A stretch of DNA of 64,000 bases from Proteobacteria bacterium CAG:495 (GCA_000432275.1 HF995314.1:14751-78750), one strand, 5' to 3'. Positions 1-9,769 are shown, counted from the stretch's first letter. Numbers and translations: made by a program. Notes: generated by a model from the sequence alone, not told the origin.

Positions 1-1968
1 TACGGAGTTGAAGAAATCAAAGCCCTGAAAACAATTGTCAAAATTGCAGGGCAGATACATGAAAACAGCGGCGGAAACAAAAAAGACATCCAACAGCTGA
101 CGGGAATTGTAACAAGTCTGGAACGCGACATTGCCGCTTTAGAAGCTGAAACCCAAAAGAAACAGAAAGACACGACCTTAGAAAGCACCAAGAAAGAAGA
201 AGCGAAAAATCCTCAGGATGAAATCGGTTTGGAGGACATCAGGCTGGTGCAGGAATATGCAAAAGCCAACAAAATCAAATATGATTTTTCAATTTTGAAA
301 GACTTGCTTCCTCAGGCAAAAGCATGGGCGGAAGAACGTACCAAGAAAGAAGAAGCGCAAGATTTGCAAACCAAAACAGAAAAGAAACATGAGCGCCGCG
401 CTTTCAAGCAAGAAGTGTTGAACAGACCCGAAAAGCAAGAAACGCCAAAGGTAAACGAGACAACGCATCCTGCTCAGGCAGAAGAGGTTATTACCGTCAA
501 CCGAATAATAACATCTTATGTTACCGAAAGTTTAGACAATAAGCTTGACGCCCTGATGCAACGGGACGACTGGAAACGCGAAGAAAAAGAGCTTGCCGTT
601 AACGGCCTGAAACGTGCTCATGCTTCGGCAATGTTGAAGCACCCGGGTTTTCGGCTTAATCAAATTGACAACAGTGACCTGCTGAAACTGGGAAACAATT
701 TCGGCCTCGGCCGGGCATGGTCTTCTGCTCCGGGAATTGAACCTCCGGAGATGAATCACAATCTCTATGACACTCAGCGCAATCAGCTTTTAGCCGAATG
801 TCTCGGACGTCTGGCCAAAGTCAACGATGCAAAAACGCCGGAAGAGCTGAACAGCATAAACAACATTTGCGAAATGTTGGAAAGACTACCGAAAAACTCG
901 CTGACGGCAGACCAGCATAATGCAATTGCCGCCGGACGAACGGCTTTGAACTTGATGCAGCAGTCTCAAGCTTCCGCCGAACGGGAAGAAAACAATCAGA
1001 CTGCGGCAGAAACGGAAACGCCAGCAGAAAACATAGTTTTTGAAAATATGACGGAAGAAGAAGCTGCCCGTTTTGCCGAACAACACGACGGGAACCGCCA
1101 ACAGCAAGAGGCAGCCGACACAAGTTCCGGTTCCGATGAGCATATTGACACGCAGCCGATGCGGGAAGACAATCAAACAACGACAGAAAACGAGCCGGTT
1201 ACAATCAGCCAACGCGAGCTTACCCGTGCCGAGAAACTGGCTGTTGAACTGGGCAACTGCTGCGAAAAACATAACATTATCTGCAAAGCTGACGAAACCG
1301 AGCCCAAACAATACAATTTGTATGACAGTCAACAGAATGCGGACAACAATATCGTAAACGGCAAAGTAACCATTTCAGGTGCTAACAGCGTCGATGTCGA
1401 CAGCGAAGAATTTAAACATTTCGTTTTGGTTGCCAAAAGCGCCAGAGCAGCCGGCTACAAAGCTCTGAGCATCGGTCCGCTGGACTTAAACAATGCAGAA
1501 GACCGCAAATTCGCCGCCAATATGGTGCTGGCGGCGGCAGTAGAAGGAGTTCCGCTGCGAGACGCTCCGGACTTGAAACTGCTTGAAGACGTGAATCCGA
1601 AAATAAAACTGCTGAGAGAAAAACGCGAAATGGCCGCTGAAGTCTCCGCTGCCAGAAAAGCGCTGTTGCAGGCTCAAAATTCGGGAGAACAGCAAAAAAT
1701 CATCGAAGCGGAAATCTCTTTTCAATCCGCAATGGAAAAAGCCCTTCAGCATAATATTGAACACGGGTCGATAGATGCTGAGAAAAGCAGTACGAAAGAA
1801 GAACGCCTTTCCCGCTTGAAGAAAATTATGGAAGACAAAAACAAGCCGAGAGAAACCGTTAACGAGAAAGGCGAAAAAACAACCGAAACCCAAGAAGCTT
1901 TTGAAAAAAGGACTTCAAACGTTTCCGTTGCGGCTTTGCGCAACTTAAAAATCGAAAACTTTAAATAA
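1..1968 (+). CDS. Hypothetical charged coiled-coil protein, 5' truncated
   Basis: The frame is open from base 1, so the N-terminus lies outside the window; 655 residues are visible. A TTG at 229 could act as a start, but the continuous open frame upstream argues against it. The protein is rich in Glu, Lys, Gln and Asn, with no signal peptide or membrane segment in the visible part. Long helical low-complexity stretches surround two more ordered parts. Each ordered part begins with a similar NLYD motif (about residues 253 and 439 of the visible part). The second contains a compact region, HFVLVAKSARAAGYKALSIG and onward, that looks like a folded domain. It reads toward the convergent rnj gene. 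I do not recognise the family; large polyvalent proteins of mobile elements have a similar style, but nothing here proves that link. Confidence 0.7.
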   Translation, partial: YGVEEIKALKTIVKIAGQIHENSGGNKKDIQQLTGIVTSLERDIAALEAETQKKQKDTTLESTKKEEAKNPQDEIGLEDIRLVQEYAKANKIKYDFSILKDLLPQAKAWAEERTKKEEAQDLQTKTEKKHERRAFKQEVLNRPEKQETPKVNETTHPAQAEEVITVNRIITSYVTESLDNKLDALMQRDDWKREEKELAVNGLKRAHASAMLKHPGFRLNQIDNSDLLKLGNNFGLGRAWSSAPGIEPPEMNHNLYDTQRNQLLAECLGRLAKVNDAKTPEELNSINNICEMLERLPKNSLTADQHNAIAAGRTALNLMQQSQASAEREENNQTAAETETPAENIVFENMTEEEAARFAEQHDGNRQQQEAADTSSGSDEHIDTQPMREDNQTTTENEPVTISQRELTRAEKLAVELGNCCEKHNIICKADETEPKQYNLYDSQQNADNNIVNGKVTISGANSVDVDSEEFKHFVLVAKSARAAGYKALSIGPLDLNNAEDRKFAANMVLAAAVEGVPLRDAPDLKLLEDVNPKIKLLREKREMAAEVSAARKALLQAQNSGEQQKIIEAEISFQSAMEKALQHNIEHGSIDAEKSSTKEERLSRLKKIMEDKNKPRETVNEKGEKTTETQEAFEKRTSNVSVAALRNLKIENFK

Positions 1969-2055
1969 CGCGCCGTCTGACATTATCACGAAACCTAATC
2001 CCCCAATGACAAAGTCTTGAGGTTCAGTCTTGTGTACGCATTGCCGAGCAGTTTG

Positions 2056-3852
2056 TCAGATATCCGTTTCTCCGCACACGGAAGCATCAATCAGACCTTT
2101 TTTGTAAAAATGCATAAAAGTCACGGGTTTGATGTCTGTCGCCTTGTATACCATTTTACGGATTTTGGCCTGAATGTACTCTTTAATCTGCGGTGCCCGA
2201 TAATTGAGCTTTACAACTTCCGAAGGAATAGACTTTAGCATTTCCGCCTTGATTTCCGAAGCGAGCGCGGCAAAATCCTTTTCATCCAGAATGTCGATTG
2301 AAGAAATCTGCAAATCTTCAACCTCCCAATTTTCGCCAAGGACGACACTGATATACAAACTGCAGTTAAAAGCTATGCGTTTACGGTTTTTGACGACCTG
2401 AGAGTTCAGACTGATAACCTGTTTGCGGTCAACGCCGAGTTCATCCGTCGGAACTTCGCCGATAATTTCGGCAGCGCCGTTCAGGATATTGACCACATCA
2501 CCGTCCCGGGCGACAACAACCTGACGAACGCTTCCGCCCAGTTCCAAAGCGTAGCGTTTTTGCTTGCGAATGTCGCGCTTGTCGCCATGAACCGGAATCA
2601 TAACGCGAGGACGCACCAGTTCCAGCATACGTTTGATGTCTTCCTTGCAGCCGTGTCCTGAAGTGTGAACCAGATATTCTTCAGAAGAAATAACGTCAAC
2701 GCCGGCATCCCGCAGCTTTTCCTGCATTCGTTCTATTTTCTGTTCATTGCCGGGAATAATCTGTGAGGAAAAGATGATGGCATCCCCCTGTCCTAAACGG
2801 ATATCCTTGTTTTCGCCATTGACGATACGCGTAAGGCCGCTGCGGTAATTTCCCTGCGAACCGGCACAGATATACAACATCTTGTCCAGCGGAATGTCTT
2901 TAGCCTGTTTGGCCTCGACTACCGGCGGCAAATCCGGCAGAAAACCGCATTCCTTGGCAATGCGCATATTTTCTATCAGGCTCATTCCTGCAATTACCGG
3001 GGTACGGCCGGCAGCGTGTGCCGCCAAAATCAAACTTTCCATCCGGGCAATGTTGGAAGCGAAACAAGTTGCCACCAAGGTGTTTTTGAACTTGGGCACC
3101 AACTGTATCAGGCTTTCGCGGATTTCACTTTCCGAAGGTTCCGCGTGGTCATGCGCCATATGAATTGAATCGCCGACATAAAGTTCAACGCCCTGATTGC
3201 CGATTTCATCCAGACGGGGATAGTCCGTCTTCATAAACCCGATGCCGCAATTGTCAAAGCGCCAATCGGTTGCGTGAAAAATATTGCCGTAGCGGGTTTT
3301 GATAAACAATGCGGCGTTTTCGGGCAATGAATGGACAACAGGCACATATTCAACGTCAAAACTGTCCAATTTTACCACCGGGCTGTCATTTACCGAATTT
3401 AACGGCACAACGCCCTCAAGATTATATTCCCTCAGCCGGGGTTTGATATGGCCGAGCGTAAAGTCCGTAGCATAAACGGGGCACTGCAGCCGGGGCCAGA
3501 TATGGGCAATGGCACCAAAATGATCTTCATGCGAATGGGTAATGAACAAAGCCTCTATGTTTTCCCGATAATTTTCAAGAAACGAAGCGTCGGCAAGCCC
3601 CAATTCCATACCGGGAAAATCGTCATTCAGAAAATCGTAACCGGCGTCGACCACAATAATGCGGTTGTCTACAATATAGGCATACATATTCATACCGACT
3701 TTTTCCGCACCGCCGAGAGCGACAAAATGGATACCGGGCCGGTCAAAACCGGGAACGGGTTTAAATTCTTTTTGCATCGGCGCCGCTTCCCGGGGCCGGC
3801 TGATTTCCGGCAAGGCAAACAATTCCAACTGGGTTTCGGTGTTTTCACTCAT
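2056..3852 (-). CDS. rnj: Ribonuclease J
   Basis: A 598-residue metallo-beta-lactamase/beta-CASP nuclease, expected to act on RNA in the cytoplasm in 5'-to-3' exonucleolytic and endonucleolytic decay and maturation. The zinc motif HSHEDH sits at residues 106-111, preceded by the VDAGYDF strand near residue 68. Further metal and CASP motifs follow, including GDSIHMAHDH, SGHG near residue 400 and PVHGD. The C-terminal dimerisation domain is present and the length is normal. It is the last gene of a leftward run nuoL-nuoM-nuoN-birA-rnj and lies 6 bp after birA. Placement of rnj beside birA behind the nuo genes is usual in Alphaproteobacteria, which typically have one RNase J. Confidence 0.95.
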   Translation of the reverse strand: MSENTETQLELFALPEISRPREAAPMQKEFKPVPGFDRPGIHFVALGGAEKVGMNMYAYIVDNRIIVVDAGYDFLNDDFPGMELGLADASFLENYRENIEALFITHSHEDHFGAIAHIWPRLQCPVYATDFTLGHIKPRLREYNLEGVVPLNSVNDSPVVKLDSFDVEYVPVVHSLPENAALFIKTRYGNIFHATDWRFDNCGIGFMKTDYPRLDEIGNQGVELYVGDSIHMAHDHAEPSESEIRESLIQLVPKFKNTLVATCFASNIARMESLILAAHAAGRTPVIAGMSLIENMRIAKECGFLPDLPPVVEAKQAKDIPLDKMLYICAGSQGNYRSGLTRIVNGENKDIRLGQGDAIIFSSQIIPGNEQKIERMQEKLRDAGVDVISSEEYLVHTSGHGCKEDIKRMLELVRPRVMIPVHGDKRDIRKQKRYALELGGSVRQVVVARDGDVVNILNGAAEIIGEVPTDELGVDRKQVISLNSQVVKNRKRIAFNCSLYISVVLGENWEVEDLQISSIDILDEKDFAALASEIKAEMLKSIPSEVVKLNYRAPQIKEYIQAKIRKMVYKATDIKPVTFMHFYKKGLIDASVCGETDI

Positions 3853-3858
3853 AAATTT

Positions 3859-4605
3859 TTACTTTTCCTCTTTATAAAATACATCTCCGGCATAAATTTT
3901 CGTCAGACGGCCGGCTTCTTCCAACAGCAGCAAGCCGTCGTCGTCAACACCCCTGAAAATGCCGCGTTTTACTTCTTTTTCCGTCGTCACCGTAATTTCG
4001 GTTCCGAGCCCCCGGGCGTTTTGCAGCCATAAGTCCCTGACGGCAACAAAGCCCTGATGCTCCCATAGTTCAAGAAAACCGTTTAACCGTTTAAGATAAG
4101 CTTTCAAAAAAGAAACACGATCGGTTTCGATGCCGGCCTCTTTCAGGCTCGTTGCCTGATAAAGCAAACCGGAGGCGGCGCCGGGAGCAGCAATAATATT
4201 TACTCCGATGCCGGCGATTATATACTCTCCTTCGCCTTTTTCAAGTAAAATCCCGGAAATTTTCGCGCCGTTTACCAAAACATCGTTAGGCCACTTCAAC
4301 TTTACATCAGCCTGCGGCGCCATCTCCTTAATCGTCTGTTGCAAACTTAATGATATGACGAAAACAAACTGCCCCAACAATCTTATATCCAACGGGAGAG
4401 CATAAGTCGAAAACAAGTTTCCCTTCAAGCCTACCCAATTGCGGCCGCGGCGCCCCCTGCCCTTGTTCTGGGTTTCGGCCGTCACCACAAAACGTTTTGC
4501 CGGAGGCTCTGCAGTGAGTTCGCGCGCCTTGTCATTGGTGGAACCCAGTTCGTCAAAGTCAATCCATTCCCATCCTAAAATATCCGTCATTTCAGAAAAT
4601 CCCAT
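3859..4605 (-). CDS. birA: Biotin--[acetyl-CoA-carboxylase] ligase, no DNA-binding domain
   Basis: A 248-residue biotin protein ligase that activates biotin with ATP and attaches it to the carboxyl-carrier lysine of biotin enzymes. The biotinyl-AMP loop GRGRRGRNW is at residues 49-57 and the catalytic KWPNDV at 104-109, followed by NGAKISGILLE. A short C-terminal SH3-like domain (RGIFRGVDDDGLLLLE) completes the enzyme. The N-terminal winged-helix repressor domain of E. coli BirA is absent, so this is a monofunctional ligase that should not regulate biotin genes itself. Its ATG lies inside the last 14 bases of nuoN, which implies translational coupling. Confidence 0.93.
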   Translation of the reverse strand: MGFSEMTDILGWEWIDFDELGSTNDKARELTAEPPAKRFVVTAETQNKGRGRRGRNWVGLKGNLFSTYALPLDIRLLGQFVFVISLSLQQTIKEMAPQADVKLKWPNDVLVNGAKISGILLEKGEGEYIIAGIGVNIIAAPGAASGLLYQATSLKEAGIETDRVSFLKAYLKRLNGFLELWEHQGFVAVRDLWLQNARGLGTEITVTTEKEVKRGIFRGVDDDGLLLLEEAGRLTKIYAGDVFYKEEK

Positions 4606-6016
4606 TCAATATCAGTTCGGCATCATGCAGCAGGTAGCCAGGATTGAGCGTTGAGATGATTACCAGCACCAAATTGACAAACAGGCAGATATAAATCGCC
4701 TTATCGGTACGGTCAAACGACTTTTTAAGCGGCTCAAAGTAAGCGGTTCGAATAACCTGAAGGTAGGCATTTGCCATAAACAGCATCGACACCAGCAAAA
4801 CAACCACGTCTCCCCAGCGTTCTTCCACCACCAGATTGTTGATGACAGAAAGTCTTCCCAAAAAACCGAGCATTGGCGGAATGCCGGCCAGCGATACCAT
4901 AAAAACGAGCAGTGCGGCAGAAAGATACGGTTTGGAAACCGACAATCCGTCAATGTCTGAGAGGCCGGTCAGATAGTCGCCCCGGCTCTTCAACCCCAGA
5001 AATACGGTATAAACTCCGGCCATTGCCAAAATATAAACCATCATATAAGCAAAGGCGCTCAAAACGCTGTTGTCATTGAAACTGACTATCGTAAACAAAA
5101 GAAAGCCGATATGATAAATGCTGCTGAACGCAAAAAGTTCACGCAGATTTTTTTCCCCGTTAGCCGAGAGAGCGCCGATAAACAGCGAAATCGAGGCAAA
5201 AATCAACAAAGCCGGTTTGATAAATTCTCCCGCCGTCCAGAAAATGTTTACCATAGAATTTATCAGACAGGCCAAATAGGCAAACGGCGGCACCAGAGTT
5301 ATAAACCCGCACACAGGCAAAATCGCCACACTGACAATTCCGACAAACCAAGAATGAAACGGAGCCACGGCCAGCATAAAAAACAAGCTGCACATAATCA
5401 TACCTACCGCCGCATAGGAAACCAGGGTCATCGGCCGGCCGGCGTTATAGTAATCGTAAATATCGGCAAAAGCAAAGCTTTGTACTTCCGTCCACAGCAA
5501 AACGGCTCCCCCCCACAAAAGCAGGCAAAACAGCGAAGCGAAAAAGAGATACAGGCGCGACATCTCGATAATCCGGTCTTCATCCCAATGAAGACGCAGC
5601 AAAGCATAATTTATGAGGCACAACAAAGGAACAACGCCGGCAACAAGCAGAAAATTTTGAGCGGAAATTAAAATTCCCAACAGCAGCAACGCCGTCATTC
5701 CCAAAGAATAAAACCGATAAGACGAGCGGTTTTTGTTCAGAAACCATTTGGACGACAAGTAAAACCAGGCAAAAGCTACCAGATAAATCACAACCTTAAA
5801 CAACGTCGTATACGGCGTATTTTTCATCCAGCAGGGAAAAACGCTGAGATTGTAAAACACGACGGTGCCGAGCAATGCGGCCAGCAAGAAATACTTGCTG
5901 AGCGTAAAAAAAGTTTTTGCGGTTTTGCCGGCGCGATAACGGTTAACCAGGGCGGCCACCGCAAGGTATGACAGCAGGCTGATTTCCGGCATTAAAATAA
6001 ACCAATTTTGCAGCAT
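4592..6016 (-). CDS. nuoN: Complex I antiporter-like subunit NuoN, divergent
   Basis: A 474-residue, highly hydrophobic protein with about 13-14 membrane segments, of the NADH-quinone oxidoreductase subunit N type. Family hallmarks include VAPFHSWF near residues 217-224, the helix pair around LREL-FAFSSIYHIGFLL, and LAGIPPMLGFLGR late in the protein. The proton-path lysines expected before PFH.W and about 30 residues later appear replaced: FFMLAVAPFH has Met where Lys is usual, and LVPPFAYL lacks the second Lys. The gene sits after nuoM with a 12-bp gap, the standard nuoL-M-N order. Membership in the family is fairly safe. Retention of proton pumping is doubtful from the sequence alone. Confidence 0.85.
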   Translation of the reverse strand: MLQNWFILMPEISLLSYLAVAALVNRYRAGKTAKTFFTLSKYFLLAALLGTVVFYNLSVFPCWMKNTPYTTLFKVVIYLVAFAWFYLSSKWFLNKNRSSYRFYSLGMTALLLLGILISAQNFLLVAGVVPLLCLINYALLRLHWDEDRIIEMSRLYLFFASLFCLLLWGGAVLLWTEVQSFAFADIYDYYNAGRPMTLVSYAAVGMIMCSLFFMLAVAPFHSWFVGIVSVAILPVCGFITLVPPFAYLACLINSMVNIFWTAGEFIKPALLIFASISLFIGALSANGEKNLRELFAFSSIYHIGFLLFTIVSFNDNSVLSAFAYMMVYILAMAGVYTVFLGLKSRGDYLTGLSDIDGLSVSKPYLSAALLVFMVSLAGIPPMLGFLGRLSVINNLVVEERWGDVVVLLVSMLFMANAYLQVIRTAYFEPLKKSFDRTDKAIYICLFVNLVLVIISTLNPGYLLHDAELILNGIF

Positions 6017-6028
6017 TGTCAGGCTCCT

Positions 6029-7459
6029 TTAGGCATCAACCACAAACCACAGAGGTTTGATAAACGACATTAACAGAATAAAAATTATAAACAGCATAAA
6101 AGCGAACATCGGTTTGGAAATGTCATCATCCTGATTTATCGGGCAGGACGGATTTTCGGTTTTGTGCTTGTAGAGTTCCTGCAACAGCGTTCCGCCGACC
6201 AGAGCCAGCGAAGCAATCAAAACCATACCCATCTTTATATTTGATGCCAGCAACCGGGACAATATCAAAAAATTATTCAGGAAAACGGCTGACAACGGCA
6301 TACCGATAGCCGCTATGGTCAGATAGGAATAGGCAAAAGACAGTCTGCGGACTCTACATAATGCGCCGGTGGAGGAAACGTCGTAGGCTTCTTCTTTGCG
6401 GGCAATATGGTTTGCCAGCACCTCCAGCGTGGCGACAATAAGGATAAAGCTGAACAACGAGAAGCCAATATTCAACAAAATCAATTTATCGTGCATAAAG
6501 ACACCCAGCAGATACATAATATAATATACCGTGATATATGAAAAAACCTTATATTGGGAATCCTTATTGATAAAACCTATCAAAGCGATAAAGAGCATTG
6601 TGACCACGCCGATGACGTTAATCCAGGTCAGATAATATTCTACCGGCTGAGGAATTGAATCCGGAAGAAAACGGAGGAAACCGTAAATTCCGGTCAGCGG
6701 CATCAAAACCGTAATAATGAAAGCCAGCGGATTACGGATACCGGCATTAATCGAAGATATCCAATAATGAAACGGCCAAATCGGTATCCGCGAAAGAAAC
6801 GACAGAAATACCGCCGCCCAGATATAATAAGCAACCTGAGGCGCTATTTTCAAATGACGCAGCTGTTCGAGAGTGAGCGCGCCATGATAATGGTAAATCA
6901 GCATAATGGCGCTGAACAACAGCATCGCCCCCAAAAAGTTATACAGGAAAAAACGATAAATCAGCCCCTGCTTTTTTACCGCACCGAACATACCCGTAAT
7001 CATAAACAAAGGCAGCAACATACCTTCAAAAAAGATATAGAAGGAGAAGATGTCGGCAGCAACAAAAAAGCCGGTCGACATACTTAAAAACAACAGGGTA
7101 AAGACCATTAACGACTTTTGTTTATAGGTATCGCGCCGTACTCCGGACAAGCCAATCAGAACCGCAAGATGCACCGCCAAAATCAAAAGCAGGGAAAAGG
7201 TGTCTATTCCCAAAAGAATATCAATGCGCGGCGTTGCCAGCCATTGGAAATGTTCCTGCAGCTGGAGCACGGGGCTGTCTTCGTCAATAATCATAAATAT
7301 TCGCCAAATCAAAATGATATTGGCCAAAATTGAAAAGACACAGACATTAAAAGCGTTGCGCCCGACGTTTTCTTCATCATCTTTGGCCGTCAGCACAAAC
7401 AAAAGCCCAAAAAACGGAATGGCAACAATCAGAGACAAAAGAGCAAAAGGACTATTCAT
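6029..7459 (-). CDS. nuoM: Complex I antiporter-like subunit NuoM, divergent
   Basis: A 476-residue multi-spanning membrane protein of the NuoM/MrpD family, part of the proton-translocating arm of NADH-quinone oxidoreductase. The conserved glutamate of TM5 is kept in YIFFEGMLLP (Glu145). The TM7 motif is present as SRIPIWPFHYW, but the usual lysine is Arg224. The TM8 lysine found in motifs like VLLKxGGYG is absent here (VLMPLTGIYGFLRF). An insertion rich in charged residues (ARKEEAYDV) lies in the later third. The start overlaps the end of nuoL by 8 bp, so the two are coupled. The substitutions match those in nuoL and nuoN, suggesting that the whole arm has diverged together. Confidence 0.87.
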   Translation of the reverse strand: MNSPFALLSLIVAIPFFGLLFVLTAKDDEENVGRNAFNVCVFSILANIILIWRIFMIIDEDSPVLQLQEHFQWLATPRIDILLGIDTFSLLLILAVHLAVLIGLSGVRRDTYKQKSLMVFTLLFLSMSTGFFVAADIFSFYIFFEGMLLPLFMITGMFGAVKKQGLIYRFFLYNFLGAMLLFSAIMLIYHYHGALTLEQLRHLKIAPQVAYYIWAAVFLSFLSRIPIWPFHYWISSINAGIRNPLAFIITVLMPLTGIYGFLRFLPDSIPQPVEYYLTWINVIGVVTMLFIALIGFINKDSQYKVFSYITVYYIMYLLGVFMHDKLILLNIGFSLFSFILIVATLEVLANHIARKEEAYDVSSTGALCRVRRLSFAYSYLTIAAIGMPLSAVFLNNFLILSRLLASNIKMGMVLIASLALVGGTLLQELYKHKTENPSCPINQDDDISKPMFAFMLFIIFILLMSFIKPLWFVVDA

Positions 7460-9122
7460 ACCAGTAATATCCTATCGTTAAAATGACAATGGCCAACCCC
7501 AGCATTACCATCAGCAAATAATTCAGCCAGAGGGCTGATTGAATACGGTGCAGTCCTCCGACAAAAAAGCGGGTCGTCTGAGATATTGAACCTATTATGG
7601 TGCGCTCAATGACCACAAAATCAACGGCAATCCAGAGAATTCGGCCCAACAGGCGCAGCGGCGTCAACAACAGGTAATGATACAAAAGCTCCCAGACATC
7701 CATATCCTGTACGGTTTCATTGTCGGCCCAACGATTGAAAAAACGCGTTATGCCGAGGAGCATAAGGAGGACAAAGCAGCCGAAAGCGGCGATTTCTACA
7801 ATCGTTTGACCATTCCGGAGCAGATATGCCACGGCAATGCAGCCGCAGCCCAGCGGCAGCCAATAAAAGGCTCCGACGTTCTGAAGCAAGGCGGCGACAC
7901 GTTCGTCGGCATTTTCTTCTCCCCAAAAGATATCTCGAAAAATATGAGCCAATGCCACAAGCACCAGCGAGCCGTAAACGCCGTAATAATATTTTAACTC
8001 AACACTGTACTGGCTGCCCAAAACGGCGATGAAAGCAAAAACCCCCAGCAGAACCAAAAAGAAATTAAGCTTCAGATGTCGGAAAAAGCCGCCCATTTGA
8101 GAGACATAGACTTCGTTTGACGCGGAAATCACATTAATCATCAGCAAAACATTCAGGAGAATGGCAGTCGGCAGTAAAAACGCTACCGAATAATACAGTG
8201 AATCCGCGTTCCGAAAAACAACCCCGAGGGCAAAACTATAAAACATCAAGTTGAGATAAAGCGCCTTGGCCTTAATGTTATCGATAATCAAACTGCCGAA
8301 AAATCCCCAGAGAAGGGACAATCCGCAAAAAACCTGCAGCAGCAGAACCGTAAAATCGCCCTCCATCAGCAACGGGCGAAGCCGGTTAAACAAAATCAGC
8401 GCGGATAACGGCGTTGACAATGCAGACAAGCAGATTACCCGGTTAAAAGTCAAGACTTGCAAATCCAGCATTTGATTCTGAAACATAAACAAACCGGCCT
8501 TGATAAAGATAACCAAAAGCAAAAGCGCAGCCACCAAATCCTTATGTTCGCCCACCTGCGCATAGTTTGACGCTACCGGAAGCGCGATGCTTCCCAACCG
8601 GCTGTAAACAACGGACAAAGCCGTGAACAACGCCATTTCGGCAATAAAATTATAAAAAATAAACTTTTTTTTGGCTTCAATATTATCAATCAGGTAAAAA
8701 CCCAATATGGTAAAACAGCAACTGCCTGACATCAACTGAATGAAATCACGCGAAGAGGCCAGAACGATAACCGCGGCAACCGAAAGAAGCACCACCCCGT
8801 TAAGCCTGAGCTTATGCTCTTCGGGCTTATAAATACAGTTCAGATAAATAAGCAGCAAAGCTGTTCCCAGCAAAGGCAAAAGCATTTGTTCCAGCTTGAG
8901 GTTCGCCGAAAGATTAAAGTTCGCCTGCAAAGCGGGATAAGGTATCCAAGGGTAAACAAACTGACTGGTGTCATGCTGCTGAAACGCGCTCCACAGATGA
9001 TACATCAAAACAGTACAAATCACGAACATTATCGCAGACCATGCCCGCCGCCCCTGCCCGGGAGCAACGATAAAGGCAAACAAAGCCATTACAACCAGGC
9101 TTAAAAAAAGCTGTAAAATCAT
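7452..9122 (-). CDS. nuoL: Complex I subunit NuoL-like membrane protein, strongly divergent
   Basis: A 556-residue protein with about 15 membrane segments, counted from the ATG at 9122; a longer frame would need TTG at 9158. Position ahead of nuoM and nuoN, length, and a long amphipathic C-terminal part ending in a last hydrophobic helix (NYLLMVMLGLAIVILTIGYY) all fit NuoL. The signature around the TM7 lysine is only partly kept (LLLVIFIKAGLF). The usual HTWLPDAM and SALIHAATM motifs are unrecognisable, and the TM5 glutamate is not evident (SGSCCFTILGF). It therefore looks like a NuoL that lost most proton-path residues. A minus-strand terminator lies just upstream, so transcription must start in a very short gap or read through. 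Confidence 0.72.
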   Translation of the reverse strand: MILQLFLSLVVMALFAFIVAPGQGRRAWSAIMFVICTVLMYHLWSAFQQHDTSQFVYPWIPYPALQANFNLSANLKLEQMLLPLLGTALLLIYLNCIYKPEEHKLRLNGVVLLSVAAVIVLASSRDFIQLMSGSCCFTILGFYLIDNIEAKKKFIFYNFIAEMALFTALSVVYSRLGSIALPVASNYAQVGEHKDLVAALLLLVIFIKAGLFMFQNQMLDLQVLTFNRVICLSALSTPLSALILFNRLRPLLMEGDFTVLLLQVFCGLSLLWGFFGSLIIDNIKAKALYLNLMFYSFALGVVFRNADSLYYSVAFLLPTAILLNVLLMINVISASNEVYVSQMGGFFRHLKLNFFLVLLGVFAFIAVLGSQYSVELKYYYGVYGSLVLVALAHIFRDIFWGEENADERVAALLQNVGAFYWLPLGCGCIAVAYLLRNGQTIVEIAAFGCFVLLMLLGITRFFNRWADNETVQDMDVWELLYHYLLLTPLRLLGRILWIAVDFVVIERTIIGSISQTTRFFVGGLHRIQSALWLNYLLMVMLGLAIVILTIGYYWYE

Positions 9123-9161
9123 AAAATCAATACCTACACTTATACCTTTGCTGCTCAATAT

Positions 9162-9194
9162 AACAAAAAATAAGGGCTTTTAAAGCCCTTATTA
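9162..9194 (-). terminator. Rho-independent terminator after the 104-residue protein gene
   Basis: The stem AATAAGGGCTTT/AAAGCCCTTATT is followed on the minus strand by a T-rich tract. It sits 26 bp past the stop of the upstream minus-strand gene and about 40 bp before the nuoL start. It should isolate nuoL from upstream transcription. Confidence 0.75.
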
Positions 9195-9220
9195 GAAGAA
9201 CAGCGTATATGTGCATAAAA

Positions 9221-9535
9221 TTACTTTATGGCATCCAAACTGCGGACGATGCGAACCGGAACCATATATTCACGGGCAACTTCGGCACCATCAAGTTCCG
9301 CAACCAAAACCTCATCCACGGATTTTAAAGGATTGCGGGCATCAGCATTAATTCCGCCCAAAAATACGGCACTTTCACGACTCCGATACAGCAAAGCAGT
9401 ATCTCCGCCATCATAAACAAAACGGGGATTTTCAGGACCACCGCGGCGCTGCTTTATCATAATCAAAATCGCACCTTCGTTATTTTGTAAGATATCGTAT
9501 CTGCCTTCCTGCTCTGAATTAATATCTCTAGCCAT
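9221..9535 (-). CDS. Hypothetical 104-residue protein
   Basis: A small soluble protein of 104 residues with no signal peptide, membrane segment or cysteine. It has an alternating strand-like pattern (AILIMIKQRR, RFVYDGGDTALLYR, SAVFLGG, EVLVAELDG) ending in a basic segment, REYMVPVRIVRSLD. The ATG is the first of the frame, and upstream DNA is very AT-rich and promoter-like. A strong terminator follows, so it is a single-gene transcript. I do not recognise the family. Confidence 0.7.
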   Translation of the reverse strand: MARDINSEQEGRYDILQNNEGAILIMIKQRRGGPENPRFVYDGGDTALLYRSRESAVFLGGINADARNPLKSVDEVLVAELDGAEVAREYMVPVRIVRSLDAIK

Positions 9536-9644
9536 TTTTACCTCTGTAACAATAAAACTTATCTAATTTTGAGAGAATGCTAACACATAATTATTAATAA
9601 ATATACTACAAATTTACTTTTTTAATTTTTTTTGATTTTTTTAG

Positions 9645-9673
9645 TTGACTTCACAAAATTTATCTTCTATACA
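9645..9673 (+). promoter_or_regulatory. Sigma-70 promoter of tRNA-Lys
   Basis: TTGACT at 9645-9650 and TATACA at 9668-9673 are separated by 17 bases, about 20 bases before the mature tRNA 5' end. Both boxes are close to consensus. Confidence 0.75.
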
Positions 9674-9693
9674 TACCCTCGATGTTGAGTTAA

Positions 9694-9769
9694 GGGCTCG
9701 TAGCTCAGTCGGTAGAGCATTTGACTTTTAATCAAAGGGTCGGCGGTTCGAACCCGCCCGAGCTCACCA
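9694..9769 (+). tRNA. tRNA-Lys (anticodon TTT)
   Basis: A 76-base cloverleaf. The acceptor stem is GGGCTCG/CGAGCTC with one G-T wobble, the D arm contains AGCTCAGTCGGTAGAGC, the anticodon loop is CTTTTAA with anticodon TTT, the T arm contains GGTTCGAACCC, and CCA is encoded. A promoter lies upstream and a terminator directly downstream. Confidence 0.97.
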
